From: a virus
Strand: one strand, 5' to 3'
Length of the DNA: 21,181 nt
Virus record (IMG/VR): IMGVR_UViG_3300043803_000064
Coordinates: 1 to 21,181 of that record
Shown: piece after piece, positions 1-7,639 of the stretch
How the letters are laid out: each line of letters starts with the position of its first letter
How positions within the stretch are numbered: the first letter of the stretch is position 1
Translations under genes and position numbers: made by a program
The notes under the pieces: model-generated
The model's database searches: none
Seen by the model: only the letters and a program-made list of their open reading frames with translations
Told to the model about the DNA's origin: nothing

Positions 1-2073
1 GGTGCCAGCATCAACATCTAGACCGACCCCAATAACATCACCAGCCGTGAACGAGGCACCGTAACTTCCGCCACCGTATGTAGACGAGACTTTGACCCCA
101 GTGGAGTTGTATCCTGCGGTTTCGGCGGTGTTGTCGAAGTCGCTGTTGATAGCGACACCGCCTGCTCCTATTGCTTTCGAAACGCCGATGTTAGTGAAAT
201 TGGATCCACTCAGCGTGTTAACGGTAACTTCCCAGTACCATTTGCCGCTTGTTGGAGCGATTGTTGACCGATAACCCTTCCACGAAGTTGTGTTGTAGGA
301 AGCATCAAGATTGCCGTTTGCAAAAGTCGGACCGAACGTATCTAGCGGGTTCCATGTGCAGTAATTGCCACGAACCTCACCCCCCGCGCCCGTATCCGTG
401 CCGCTCGAAGAGGGAACGTCAACTACGGAATCGTTGCCGGGATCGCTCAGAACAGAGCTGGATGCAGTGAAGCTATAAATCTTGTAGCCGCCGGATGTTG
501 TTTTTGTATAGGTCAGGCTGGAGCCAATAAACGACAAATCGGGATTGGTATCGGCATAGCGGATTACAACAACGCCAGAACCACCATTGCCGCCATCTCC
601 ACCGAACTGACTGCCGCCACCGCCGCCGCCACCAGTATTTGCGGTGCCGTTACTGCCTGCGCCTCCTGAGGTGAACGCGCCATTCCCGCCGCCACCTTGG
701 CCGCCTGTGCCCGCGCCACCAGACAGCCGTGTGTCTCCTGCGCCGCCACCGCCACCGCCGTAATAGGTGGATGTGCCAGTAATGGACGAAGTTGCGCCGA
801 TGCCGCCGTTACCACCGCCACCCGTGCTGGTCGTGCCGTTAGAACCTGCTCCTCCAGCACCACCACCGCCGCCAGGACCACCGGGATAGCCAAAGCCGTT
901 GCCACCCGCATAGCCTTGGCCGGATGTTCCAGCGGCGCCGGTACGAGCTGAAGAATTAGATCCACCAGTCGATCCACCACCACCACTGCCGCCAGTAGTA
1001 GGAACGCCGTTATCTCCACCACCGCCGCCACCGCCATACGCAACGATTGATCCGAAGCGAGAGTCGCCGCCGTTAGAGCCTGCGGTATTACCTGTGTTGC
1101 CACTGCCCCCAGCACCAACGATGACTTGGTAAAGGGAGGAACTGGTGATTGAAGTGGACGAGGCAAGAACGCCACCGCCACCGCCACCACCTGACAGGTC
1201 GCCACCTGCGCCACCGCCACCACCTACAACGAGGTAATCGACGCTGCTGACGCCACTGGGGAATTGGATGGCGTTTGGAGTTGAGCTGACGGACAAATTC
1301 GACGGGGTGAAGTTATTCCCGTTGCCCGAAGTGTCCTTCCCTAATGTGGTCGCGGTTGCTGCACTGTTGTCCGCGAACTCAAGGTGGAAGCCGTTGGTGC
1401 CGTAGCTGCCGGTGTATGCCTTGGGGTTCCACACGCCGGTGGTGGCGTCGAACTCGCCAAAGCTGGTGGGGTCTAATGCTTGGCCGTCGATGAAGTGAAC
1501 GTCGGCCAGGTAACCATCAAAGAACCGCTGGGGTGTGCCGTTCAGGTTCAGGCATCCAACGTAATGAGTATCTGTGCTGTTGACCTGTACTCCTGCATAG
1601 TTCTGCGACGGATACGTGGCAGTGGAAAACGTGGTCACTTGCGTACCATTGACGTAGAGCCTGCATCTGTTTGCCGCTGTGGCCTGAGTCGTGTCTAACG
1701 CAACAACTATGTGATACCAGGCAGATGTATCTCGAAAAACCTGCGTTGTTGTCAACTCGATCTGCGTGGCGCCACTGACATACGAAAAGACATTGAACGT
1801 GTTATCGCTAAGCAAGCGCAAATCAAATCCACCCAGCGCTCCAGAAGTTGAGTAATTGGTGGTAAATATACTGTTGCTAATTGCAGGACTTAAAGCGGAC
1901 CTCTTTACCCACCCCGCCCAAGTCCAAGCTTGACGGTTACCTGCAGAAGCGGGAGTTCGGCTCAGATAACTGGAATCACCGGAAGAGAAGCGTAGTGATC
2001 TACTCACCCCGCCAGAGGCAGCAGCGGTTGCACTGCGCAGGAGAAGCGCATTGGCGTTGCCGGGAACTCCCAT
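1..2073 (-). CDS. Large multidomain tail fibre: LamG-like, glycine-rich, SPRY-like (3' end beyond window)
   Basis: The frame is open from ATG 2073 to the left edge, at least 691 residues, with no stop. Residues about 28-205 are a LamG/concanavalin-like jelly roll (SLRFSSGDSSYLSRTP, WYHIVVALDTTQATAANRCR, RFFDGYLADVHFIDGQALDP). The known phage-fibre follow-on to that domain comes next (KAYTGSYGTNGFHLEFADNS, then KDTSGNGNNFTPSNLSV). Residues about 278-506 are a glycine-rich domain bracketed by VDYLVVGGGGGAGG and GGSGVVVIRYAD. At about 545 the fibre pattern resumes (DSVVDVPSSSGTDTGAGGEV, RGNYCTWNPLDTFG). Residues about 590-691 look like the start of a SPRY domain (TSGKWYWEVTV, NIGVSKA, GDVIGVGLDVDAG). 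Probable function: adhesion to host-surface glycans or proteins. The true length and C-terminus are unknown. Confidence 0.88.
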   Translation of the reverse strand, partial: MGVPGNANALLLRSATAAASGGVSRSLRFSSGDSSYLSRTPASAGNRQAWTWAGWVKRSALSPAISNSIFTTNYSTSGALGGFDLRLLSDNTFNVFSYVSGATQIELTTTQVFRDTSAWYHIVVALDTTQATAANRCRLYVNGTQVTTFSTATYPSQNYAGVQVNSTDTHYVGCLNLNGTPQRFFDGYLADVHFIDGQALDPTSFGEFDATTGVWNPKAYTGSYGTNGFHLEFADNSAATATTLGKDTSGNGNNFTPSNLSVSSTPNAIQFPSGVSSVDYLVVGGGGGAGGDLSGGGGGGGVLASSTSITSSSLYQVIVGAGGSGNTGNTAGSNGGDSRFGSIVAYGGGGGGGDNGVPTTGGSGGGGSTGGSNSSARTGAAGTSGQGYAGGNGFGYPGGPGGGGGAGGAGSNGTTSTGGGGNGGIGATSSITGTSTYYGGGGGGAGDTRLSGGAGTGGQGGGGNGAFTSGGAGSNGTANTGGGGGGGSQFGGDGGNGGSGVVVIRYADTNPDLSFIGSSLTYTKTTSGGYKIYSFTASSSVLSDPGNDSVVDVPSSSGTDTGAGGEVRGNYCTWNPLDTFGPTFANGNLDASYNTTSWKGYRSTIAPTSGKWYWEVTVNTLSGSNFTNIGVSKAIGAGGVAINSDFDNTAETAGYNSTGVKVSSTYGGGSYGASFTAGDVIGVGLDVDAGT
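556..1242 (-). repeat. Glycine-rich, low-complexity coding segment in the large fibre
   Basis: About 230 codons dominated by GGT/GGC/GGA with Ser, Thr, Asn and Ala. Runs of five to seven glycines are separated by short beta-like strings (SLYQVIVGAGGSGNTGN; STSITSS; SITGTSTYYGGGGGG). This biased composition keeps other frames open by chance, which explains the long alanine/valine-rich frame seen on the same strand at 564-1223. The segment resembles the glycine-rich fold described at fibre tips, for example polyglycine helix bundles in phage adhesins, but that structural match is inference. Confidence 0.75.
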
Positions 2074-2076
2074 TGA

Positions 2077-2883
2077 TCAGCTCAGGTTGGTAATGAGGGT
2101 TGCGGTGATCTTTGTAGTGGACTGAACTGAATACACCAGACAATCCACGGCACTGGCTGCAGTGCTTAGCGTTGGTGCGGTGCCGCCACTGAAGTCCCAA
2201 TAGCTGCCATAAGCCAAGGTGTGCGAGCCAGTCGTCTGAGTAATCCAGATGCAGCCGCTTGCACCAGCAGTCAAATTGGTCGGGTTGGCAAGTGTCCTGT
2301 TTCCACCGATGGATAAAGAAAAATTGTTCGCCAAGCTGAAATCGGGCGTCACAGTAGCGCCGTCGGTCAGAGCAGAGATCGCACCACGCTGTTGAGCCGT
2401 GAAGGTCTGCGCTGTTGCCAGTGCGGCATAGCTTGCCCAAGACAGAACACCAGAGGCGTTAGTGCTCAGTGCTTGGCCGCTGGTCCCATCAGCACTCGGC
2501 AAGGTCCATGTGACGTTGCTGCTAACCGTGGCCGGTGCCTGCAGTGCAACCCAGTTGCTGCTGTCTGAATCCGCAAAACGCAGGTCAGATTGGGCGTTCA
2601 GCGTGATGTCGCCCGTGAAGGTCGCACCAGAGAGGGCAGCCAAACCCAAGTTGGCGACGGTCACGTCACCGATGGTGATCCAGGCGCTGTTGGCACCGTT
2701 GCGCAGTTTCAGCAGCGGGTTGGGGCTGACGCTGGTATCAATCCAAAGCTGATAGGCGTAGGTGGTGGTGGGTGCGGTTGAACCTGAGTTCTGACTTACG
2801 ACTGCAGCCAAGATCGTGTTCAACTCAGACCGGAAGTTGGCGCCGGACTGGTTAGCAAGGTTGTAATCAGATGCCTGTGCCAT
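2077..2883 (-). CDS. Tail fibre / side-fibre protein
   Basis: 268 residues, directly after J. The N-terminal segment (DYNLANQSGANFRSELNTIL, then APTTTYAYQLWIDTS, LLKLRNGAN) is a module I recognise from many environmental phage fibre proteins, where it probably anchors the fibre. The centre (DITLNAQSDLRFADSDSSNW, then TWTLPSADGTSGQAL, LSTNASGVLSWA) is a repeat-like beta segment also common in fibres, and the C-terminal 90 residues are beta-rich with SLSIGGNRTLANP. This is a trimeric fibre by family analogy. No chaperone gene is visible next to it. The gene shares one base with the J stop and ends 3 bases before the next gene's ATG. Confidence 0.8.
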   Translation of the reverse strand: MAQASDYNLANQSGANFRSELNTILAAVVSQNSGSTAPTTTYAYQLWIDTSVSPNPLLKLRNGANSAWITIGDVTVANLGLAALSGATFTGDITLNAQSDLRFADSDSSNWVALQAPATVSSNVTWTLPSADGTSGQALSTNASGVLSWASYAALATAQTFTAQQRGAISALTDGATVTPDFSLANNFSLSIGGNRTLANPTNLTAGASGCIWITQTTGSHTLAYGSYWDFSGGTAPTLSTAASAVDCLVYSVQSTTKITATLITNLS

Positions 2884-5800
2884 TAGGTGATCTGCCTGCC
2901 GTGGCCAACGGCTTGATAGTCAAAGGTCTTGCTCACCATGCTATTCGCGCTGTTTCTAAAGGTCACAGTAAAACCAGTACGGCTAATGCTTGAAAGGGTG
3001 AAGTAATCGCCGGTTGCCATATCCTGCGCAGTGATGCCAACGCTTGGTGTGCCGTAGAACGCGGTGGGGAAGGTGACGCTATAGGCTGCCGACCCACTGG
3101 CCAGGTTGCGCTGTTGCTCTGTGCGGCGTTCAAACTCACCGCGAACGCCTAGCTCTTCAACGACAACGTTCTGGGCCGGGTTGCTGCTAGTGGCTATGAG
3201 CTTGAACTGAAAACCGCGGCCACGGTGGGTGTTGTTGACAAAGGGCTGCCAGTCGCGCCAGGCCGGTGTGCTCGCGGGGTTGTCAGACGTTGTACGAACA
3301 AACAATTGGCAGTTCGCCGCACCAAGGTCATCGCCGTCTATGTCATCCCAAGAATCAATCAGCTCGATCCGTTCGTCATAGGTGTTGCCAGGCTCAAATG
3401 AACGTGTCTTGAGAATCTGTTGAAGGCCTAGGTCATAGACAGCACCAAGGTCGAGTGTCTCAGCAAACTGGTATTCGCCATCGGCTACTGCACCACCGAT
3501 GTAGTCGATCAGACCTAGAGCGTCCCAGTTGCCATCGGTTGCCATATTGTCTACTGGCTCATCAGCTGCCAGCACCAGACCGAGTTCCGTTTCGTTGTAG
3601 TACATATCCGTGGCACTACCGTTAAAAGGCGGACTGTTGTCCTCCTCGCGATATTCCTGAATCAGCAACAGGTCTTGAGGTGCCGGCAGGTCAACAACCA
3701 CGCTGGCCGTATTGGCAGATTCGTTGCCAAGGGAATCAACGGCACGGATGAAGTAGGTGCCCTCAAGCAGTGGAACGATTTTGCGAGTGCTGCTGCCAGC
3801 AACGGCAGGCACGATGTCGTTCGAGCGTCCCCATGTGGCGGTCACATCGGTCAGCGGGGTATGGCGAATGCGGATCTTGCCGCCAATCCTCACGTCAAGG
3901 TCAACGGCCTGCGGCCAGTACAGCTCAGCGGTGTGCTCATCAATTGGGGCGATGAACAGATCTGGGATGGTCTCTGGTGGCGCCGTCTTGCCAATGGCGT
4001 CATAGGTCTTGGTGGCAGCGGTGGATCGCTTGCTATTGATCGCACCAATCGCGGTCACCTCAATCTCATAGCGCCCCACGTCACTGTTTTGAATCTCGTA
4101 GTCAACGGAACGAACGTTGGCGGTGACCCAGTTGCCGTTGTTAAAGCGATAGCGCACCTCATAGGTCAGAGCACGTTCAGCAGCACGCCAGCCAACAATC
4201 AACTTTGCCAAGACCTGGCCGTTGCTTTCGTAGAGAACCTCTCTAACCACCAAGTTGGTTGGTGCCAGTGGGGGTTCGTTCAGGTCAGAAACGTCGCGGG
4301 TGCCGAGCGGAACGTCTCGCTCCACATAGTCGTATTTAGTGGAGTTGTAGGCAACAGCAGTGATGTCATAGGTCGCGCCATCGGTTTCCTTGACGTTGAG
4401 CACACGCCAAGTGGACATGGCTACCTCAGTGGTGCCGATGGTCCAAGGTGCGCCAACCGCTGGCGCCTCAGCAAGGGTGCTACCAGTAAAGATCGAGTTG
4501 CCAACAAGCGTTGAGCCAGGGACTATTGCAAGTTGGCCGCTGGGCAGCAGGACGTTAAAGGTGAAGCTGGCAGGCGGACCGCTGGGGAACAGATCAACGT
4601 CTGTGCGATCTAGGCGGACGCGGGTGGTGGTCGATCCAGTGGTGCAACGGCCAGAGCGCATGACGCCTGCGCGTACCGGGTCACCGATATTGATTAGGTC
4701 ACCAGGTCGAACAGTGATGCCGGCGGCAATGTCAGTGCTAAAGCTGACGATCTCAGTCTCGTTTTGTTCGGTGTAAAGCAGCCACTCACCAACACGCCGC
4801 GCTTGTCCTTGGCTGGTGCAGGCAAAGGCAGAAACCTCGATTTTGACGACGCCGAACTTGTCGATGCCTTCCTTGTCTTCAACAACCTCATAAGCAAGGT
4901 CGCGTAGCTCCATATCGAAATACTGCACCACTGCAACGGTGTGGCGAGTCTTGAGGCTGCTGCCGCTATAAGTAAAACCTTCTTCTGTGACGTTGGTTTG
5001 GTTAAAGATGTAGGAATAATCCTGCGGGCGATCTTGCGATATCTCTAATGCACCAGCAGACCAGAAGGGCATTGCACGGAAAACCGAGCACAAGTCGTTG
5101 ATTAGCTTGAAAGCCTGCTCTTGAGTTTGAATAACAACGTTGCAAGCAAAGCGAGGTTCTTGTCCACCTTTGCCATTAGAGACAACCTCGGCACAATACT
5201 GACTTGCGGCTAAAAAGCTCCACTTGTCGAGTTGCGCTGCGTCGATGTGATCACCAAAACCGTAACGCTTGCTTGTTAGTAGGTCCCACAGGATCCAAGC
5301 GGGGTCAGTTGTCCACTGCGCTGCTGCAAACGTGCCGTTCCATGTGCCGGCGTAAATCAGGCGACCGTTCTGCGGGTTGACCGTTGCATTGTTGGGTATA
5401 CGAACTTTGATGCCGCGAACGCGGTAAGCACGTGATGGGATGCTGCTGAATTGCTCAGCATTGAGCTTGACTGCAAATAGTGCGCTATTTGGGTAGGTCG
5501 TTTTGGCGTTGATCTTTTCGGTGTAGTCATACCAATAGAAATCACTGTTTTCAGTCGTGCTGCCTGACGGTGCAGCATCAGCATTAACGCGTACCACGCG
5601 AATATCAACTGGCGGGGGTGCGGTCAAATCAATGCGATGAATGCGTTGATAGAGGTCAGCAGTCCGGCCGCGAATTTCCTTCTCTTCAACAGTTGTGAAA
5701 GGACCGCCACTGTATGACGTTTGGATTCGGTATTGAATAACAGCACCTTCTACGTCACCATTGCTTTTGAAGACCTGGAGCGCGGGGGTGCCAATCGTGA

Positions 5801-6281
5801 CACGCACTGCATTCACATCCGGATCAGTGATCGAACGTGTGACAGGGGTCGACTGCGTGACCTTTGTATTGACTAGCGTTGTGCTTTGGTTGGCGTCACC
5901 TACGTTCTGGGTATAGGTCTGGTTTTGCGTGCCAGTGCGGAACTCAAATACAGCGTTCGTGATGTCAAAGTTGTAGTCAGATGCTTGGGCGTTGGTGGGG
6001 TCGGCATCGCCACGCAAAACTGGTGTGTTGTTGAGGTAAACATCCTTCAACATCGCGACGTTGTAATTCGTTGTGCCAACGGTGTAATCCTTGGCAGAGG
6101 GAAATCCCTCAATTTCACCTTCACCAATTAGGTCAATGATTCGTGCAACTTGACGTGAATCGAGGTTGTCACGGGTGACATTGGCTGACCCGCCACCACC
6201 ACCGCCGCCGCCCTTACCACCACCACCGCCACCGCCGCCGCCAGCGCCAGCAATCAGATGCTTGTCCATGTCAGACTTCAT
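2883..6281 (-). CDS. Tip attachment / host specificity protein J (lambda gpJ-like)
   Basis: About 1,130 residues; central tail-tip protein and receptor binder in lambda. Strong gpJ pattern in the first two thirds: TRDNLDSRQVARIIDLIGEG, then AWILWDLLTSKRYGFGDHID, then CSVFRAMPFWSAGALEISQD. Two fibronectin-III-like segments follow (window about 4275-4020 and 3995-3680). A C-terminal beta domain (about 3110-2883) has YGTPSVGITAQDMATGDYFT and RTGFTVTFRNSA, a module common at J C-termini and plausibly receptor-binding. The protein begins with an unusual poly-glycine block (nine Gly, Lys, eight Gly). The start is uncertain: ATG 6281 overlaps the I stop by 11 bases, ATG 6269 is one base after it, and 6332 would overlap by 62 bases. 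No clear Shine-Dalgarno sequence decides it. It ends TAATG, sharing one base with the fibre gene. Confidence 0.95.
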   Translation of the reverse strand: MKSDMDKHLIAGAGGGGGGGGGKGGGGGGGGSANVTRDNLDSRQVARIIDLIGEGEIEGFPSAKDYTVGTTNYNVAMLKDVYLNNTPVLRGDADPTNAQASDYNFDITNAVFEFRTGTQNQTYTQNVGDANQSTTLVNTKVTQSTPVTRSITDPDVNAVRVTIGTPALQVFKSNGDVEGAVIQYRIQTSYSGGPFTTVEEKEIRGRTADLYQRIHRIDLTAPPPVDIRVVRVNADAAPSGSTTENSDFYWYDYTEKINAKTTYPNSALFAVKLNAEQFSSIPSRAYRVRGIKVRIPNNATVNPQNGRLIYAGTWNGTFAAAQWTTDPAWILWDLLTSKRYGFGDHIDAAQLDKWSFLAASQYCAEVVSNGKGGQEPRFACNVVIQTQEQAFKLINDLCSVFRAMPFWSAGALEISQDRPQDYSYIFNQTNVTEEGFTYSGSSLKTRHTVAVVQYFDMELRDLAYEVVEDKEGIDKFGVVKIEVSAFACTSQGQARRVGEWLLYTEQNETEIVSFSTDIAAGITVRPGDLINIGDPVRAGVMRSGRCTTGSTTTRVRLDRTDVDLFPSGPPASFTFNVLLPSGQLAIVPGSTLVGNSIFTGSTLAEAPAVGAPWTIGTTEVAMSTWRVLNVKETDGATYDITAVAYNSTKYDYVERDVPLGTRDVSDLNEPPLAPTNLVVREVLYESNGQVLAKLIVGWRAAERALTYEVRYRFNNGNWVTANVRSVDYEIQNSDVGRYEIEVTAIGAINSKRSTAATKTYDAIGKTAPPETIPDLFIAPIDEHTAELYWPQAVDLDVRIGGKIRIRHTPLTDVTATWGRSNDIVPAVAGSSTRKIVPLLEGTYFIRAVDSLGNESANTASVVVDLPAPQDLLLIQEYREEDNSPPFNGSATDMYYNETELGLVLAADEPVDNMATDGNWDALGLIDYIGGAVADGEYQFAETLDLGAVYDLGLQQILKTRSFEPGNTYDERIELIDSWDDIDGDDLGAANCQLFVRTTSDNPASTPAWRDWQPFVNNTHRGRGFQFKLIATSSNPAQNVVVEELGVRGEFERRTEQQRNLASGSAAYSVTFPTAFYGTPSVGITAQDMATGDYFTLSSISRTGFTVTFRNSANSMVSKTFDYQAVGHGRQIT
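6187..6246 (-). repeat. GGN trinucleotide tract encoding poly-glycine in J
   Basis: A run of GGT/GGC codons near the 5' end of the J gene encodes nine glycines, one lysine and eight glycines in a row, after GAGAG-type residues (H-L-I-A-G-A-G). Codons are mixed rather than identical. Such tracts can change length in whole codons by replication slippage without breaking the frame. The tract lies before the first conserved gpJ residues (NVTRDNL), so it acts as a flexible leader or linker of unknown use. Confidence 0.8.
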
Positions 6282-6927
6282 CGGTGTTGATACCGGCAGA
6301 GACAATGACGCTGCCTGTAAAAACTTCGCCATAAATCACAGGTACCGGAACGCCCTGGCGGCTGACGTTTTGAATGCCACTAAACGAATATGAACGTTTG
6401 GGATCTGTTGCGCTGTCAGTCCCAGAACTAATTGTTGAGGTTGGGGTCAGTAACTGAGAAACACCACCAAGCACCAAGGCTGCACCGACAGCGCCAATAG
6501 CAGACGCAAAGCCACCGCCCACAAGTCCAAGGCTGACGGCAGAACCTGCACCAGTCGCCCCACCCAAACCAGCACCTAGGCCAAGAAAACCACCAGCAGC
6601 AGGGCCCAAAAGAATTGCGGCAGCAATCAGTCCTACGCCTGCCAAGATCTGGCCAGTGCCGCTTCCCGCACCACCAACAACCGGAACGATCCTGATGGCT
6701 TCCTGCGGCGCTGCTGGGTAGTGAAGCTGCATCGGCTCATCAGACAGCTGCAAGCCAAGACGGCCAACGGTTACCTGATATTCACCCTCGCTCATCACAC
6801 CACGAAGGCTTGGGAAGTTAGCCAGCAGGAAACGGATGGCCTCAGCCGGTGACTTCACCGCAGCCTTGAAACTCCGTTGTCCCAAGTGCTTGGCCAACTT
6901 GCCGTAAACCTTGATGACTCGGAACAT
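6271..6927 (-). CDS. Tail assembly protein I (lambda gpI-like)
   Basis: 218 residues. The N-terminal 80 residues form a compact ubiquitin-like beta-grasp fold (FRVIKVYGKLAKHLGQRSFK, then AEAIRFLLANFPSLRG), as in lambda gpI. A long Gly/Ala/Leu-rich hydrophobic stretch follows (about residues 84-160), where two membrane-spanning or amphipathic helices could form. The C-terminus holds the family-typical YSFSGIQNVSRQGVPVPVIY and then GEVFTGSVIVS. It is needed for tail-tip assembly and is thought to act with K and J. The gene is separated from K by a single base, and its stop overlaps or abuts the J start. Confidence 0.93.
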   Translation of the reverse strand: MFRVIKVYGKLAKHLGQRSFKAAVKSPAEAIRFLLANFPSLRGVMSEGEYQVTVGRLGLQLSDEPMQLHYPAAPQEAIRIVPVVGGAGSGTGQILAGVGLIAAAILLGPAAGGFLGLGAGLGGATGAGSAVSLGLVGGGFASAIGAVGAALVLGGVSQLLTPTSTISSGTDSATDPKRSYSFSGIQNVSRQGVPVPVIYGEVFTGSVIVSAGINTDEV

Positions 6928-6928
6928 C

Positions 6929-7639
6929 TCAACACCTGCTGGTATGCCGAACGATCAAGCCAGTGCTCTTCTGATAGTAGCCGCCCCATAAATCCCGACT
7001 GCTTAGGCGGCCGCGTAGATGGTGCAAAAACAGTTGGTCACCTAGGTAGACACCAACGTGATTAAGGCCTGGAGAGCCATCAAGTTGCATCAGTATCGCG
7101 TCGCCATATTCAGGAGCGCTAAGGCCCAGATCAACAAAACCAGCTTCCGAACAATACTTCTCGAACCATGGTGCTTGGTGAAAGTCCATCATTGATGGCG
7201 GGCGATTCCAATCCGGCAAATCAAGCCCCAGCTCTTCCTTGTACCAGTCACGCACCAAGGTCCAGCAATCGCTTACGCCCCACACCCATTGCCGCCCGAT
7301 TAGCGGAGCTTTATAGCCGGTTGGATGAATCTCGCACCACATCTGGGTGCCAGGGTTGCAGATAAACCACGGCAGACCTGACTTTTCACAGGACATGCGA
7401 TCTGCCTCACTGGGTTGAGCAGGACTGCGTGGATGGCTATGGAAGATTGCCGTTATTTCGCCGGCATCCTCAGCAGCGGCATAGTCCTCTGGGTCAATGA
7501 CAAAAAAGTCCTGGTCGGCGGCAAGGTTTTTGCATGGCCAGTAACGCTCGCGCCCCTTGACAACCAACACCAAACCGCACGCTTCCCGTGGCGCCTCCTG
7601 AAGCGCGTGCTCCAATGCGTCGTGTTTCCAGTGGGTCAT
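6929..7639 (-). CDS. Tail tip protein K: JAMM (MPN) plus NlpC/P60 peptidase domains
   Basis: 236 residues with two enzymatic domains. N-terminal residues about 5-110 form a JAMM/MPN metalloprotease-like domain: E19 in the APREACGL motif and the zinc ligands in HSHPRSPAQPSEAD (H67, H69, D80). C-terminal residues about 115-236 form an NlpC/P60 cysteine peptidase domain with C125 in GVSDCWTLV, H194 in GLNHVGVYLG and H206/H207 as a possible third site. Lambda gpK has this same architecture; the NlpC/P60 part is thought to cut cell-wall peptides during assembly or entry. All expected catalytic residues are present. It starts on a four-base overlap with the L gene. Confidence 0.95.
   Translation of the reverse strand: MTHWKHDALEHALQEAPREACGLVLVVKGRERYWPCKNLAADQDFFVIDPEDYAAAEDAGEITAIFHSHPRSPAQPSEADRMSCEKSGLPWFICNPGTQMWCEIHPTGYKAPLIGRQWVWGVSDCWTLVRDWYKEELGLDLPDWNRPPSMMDFHQAPWFEKYCSEAGFVDLGLSAPEYGDAILMQLDGSPGLNHVGVYLGDQLFLHHLRGRLSSRDLWGGYYQKSTGLIVRHTSRC

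Noticed and set aside
564-1223. A 219-residue Ala/Val-rich minus-strand frame
   Set aside because: It is an alternative frame of the GGN-rich segment of the large fibre gene. The fibre frame through the same bases is open for at least 691 codons and has recognisable LamG and SPRY-like parts.
556-1242. Repetitive GGN/CCN DNA considered as a CRISPR-like or tandem-repeat array
   Set aside because: No unit of constant length or spacing; it is simply degenerate glycine codons within an open reading frame.
2000-2440. A 146-residue minus-strand frame rich in Cys and Trp
   Set aside because: It overlaps the 3' part of the 268-residue fibre gene and the 5' end of the large fibre gene in another frame and has out-of-frame composition.
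3675-4514. A 279-codon plus-strand open frame opposite the J gene
   Set aside because: Antisense to a well-supported gpJ homologue. Its predicted protein shows no recognisable domain, and nothing else in the window is on the plus strand.
2861-5987. The peptide string AQASDYN occurs in both the J protein and the following fibre protein
   Set aside because: The shared string is short, the flanking residues differ (NFDITN versus NLANQS), and no longer DNA repeat accompanies it. Chance or a minor fibre motif is enough to explain it.
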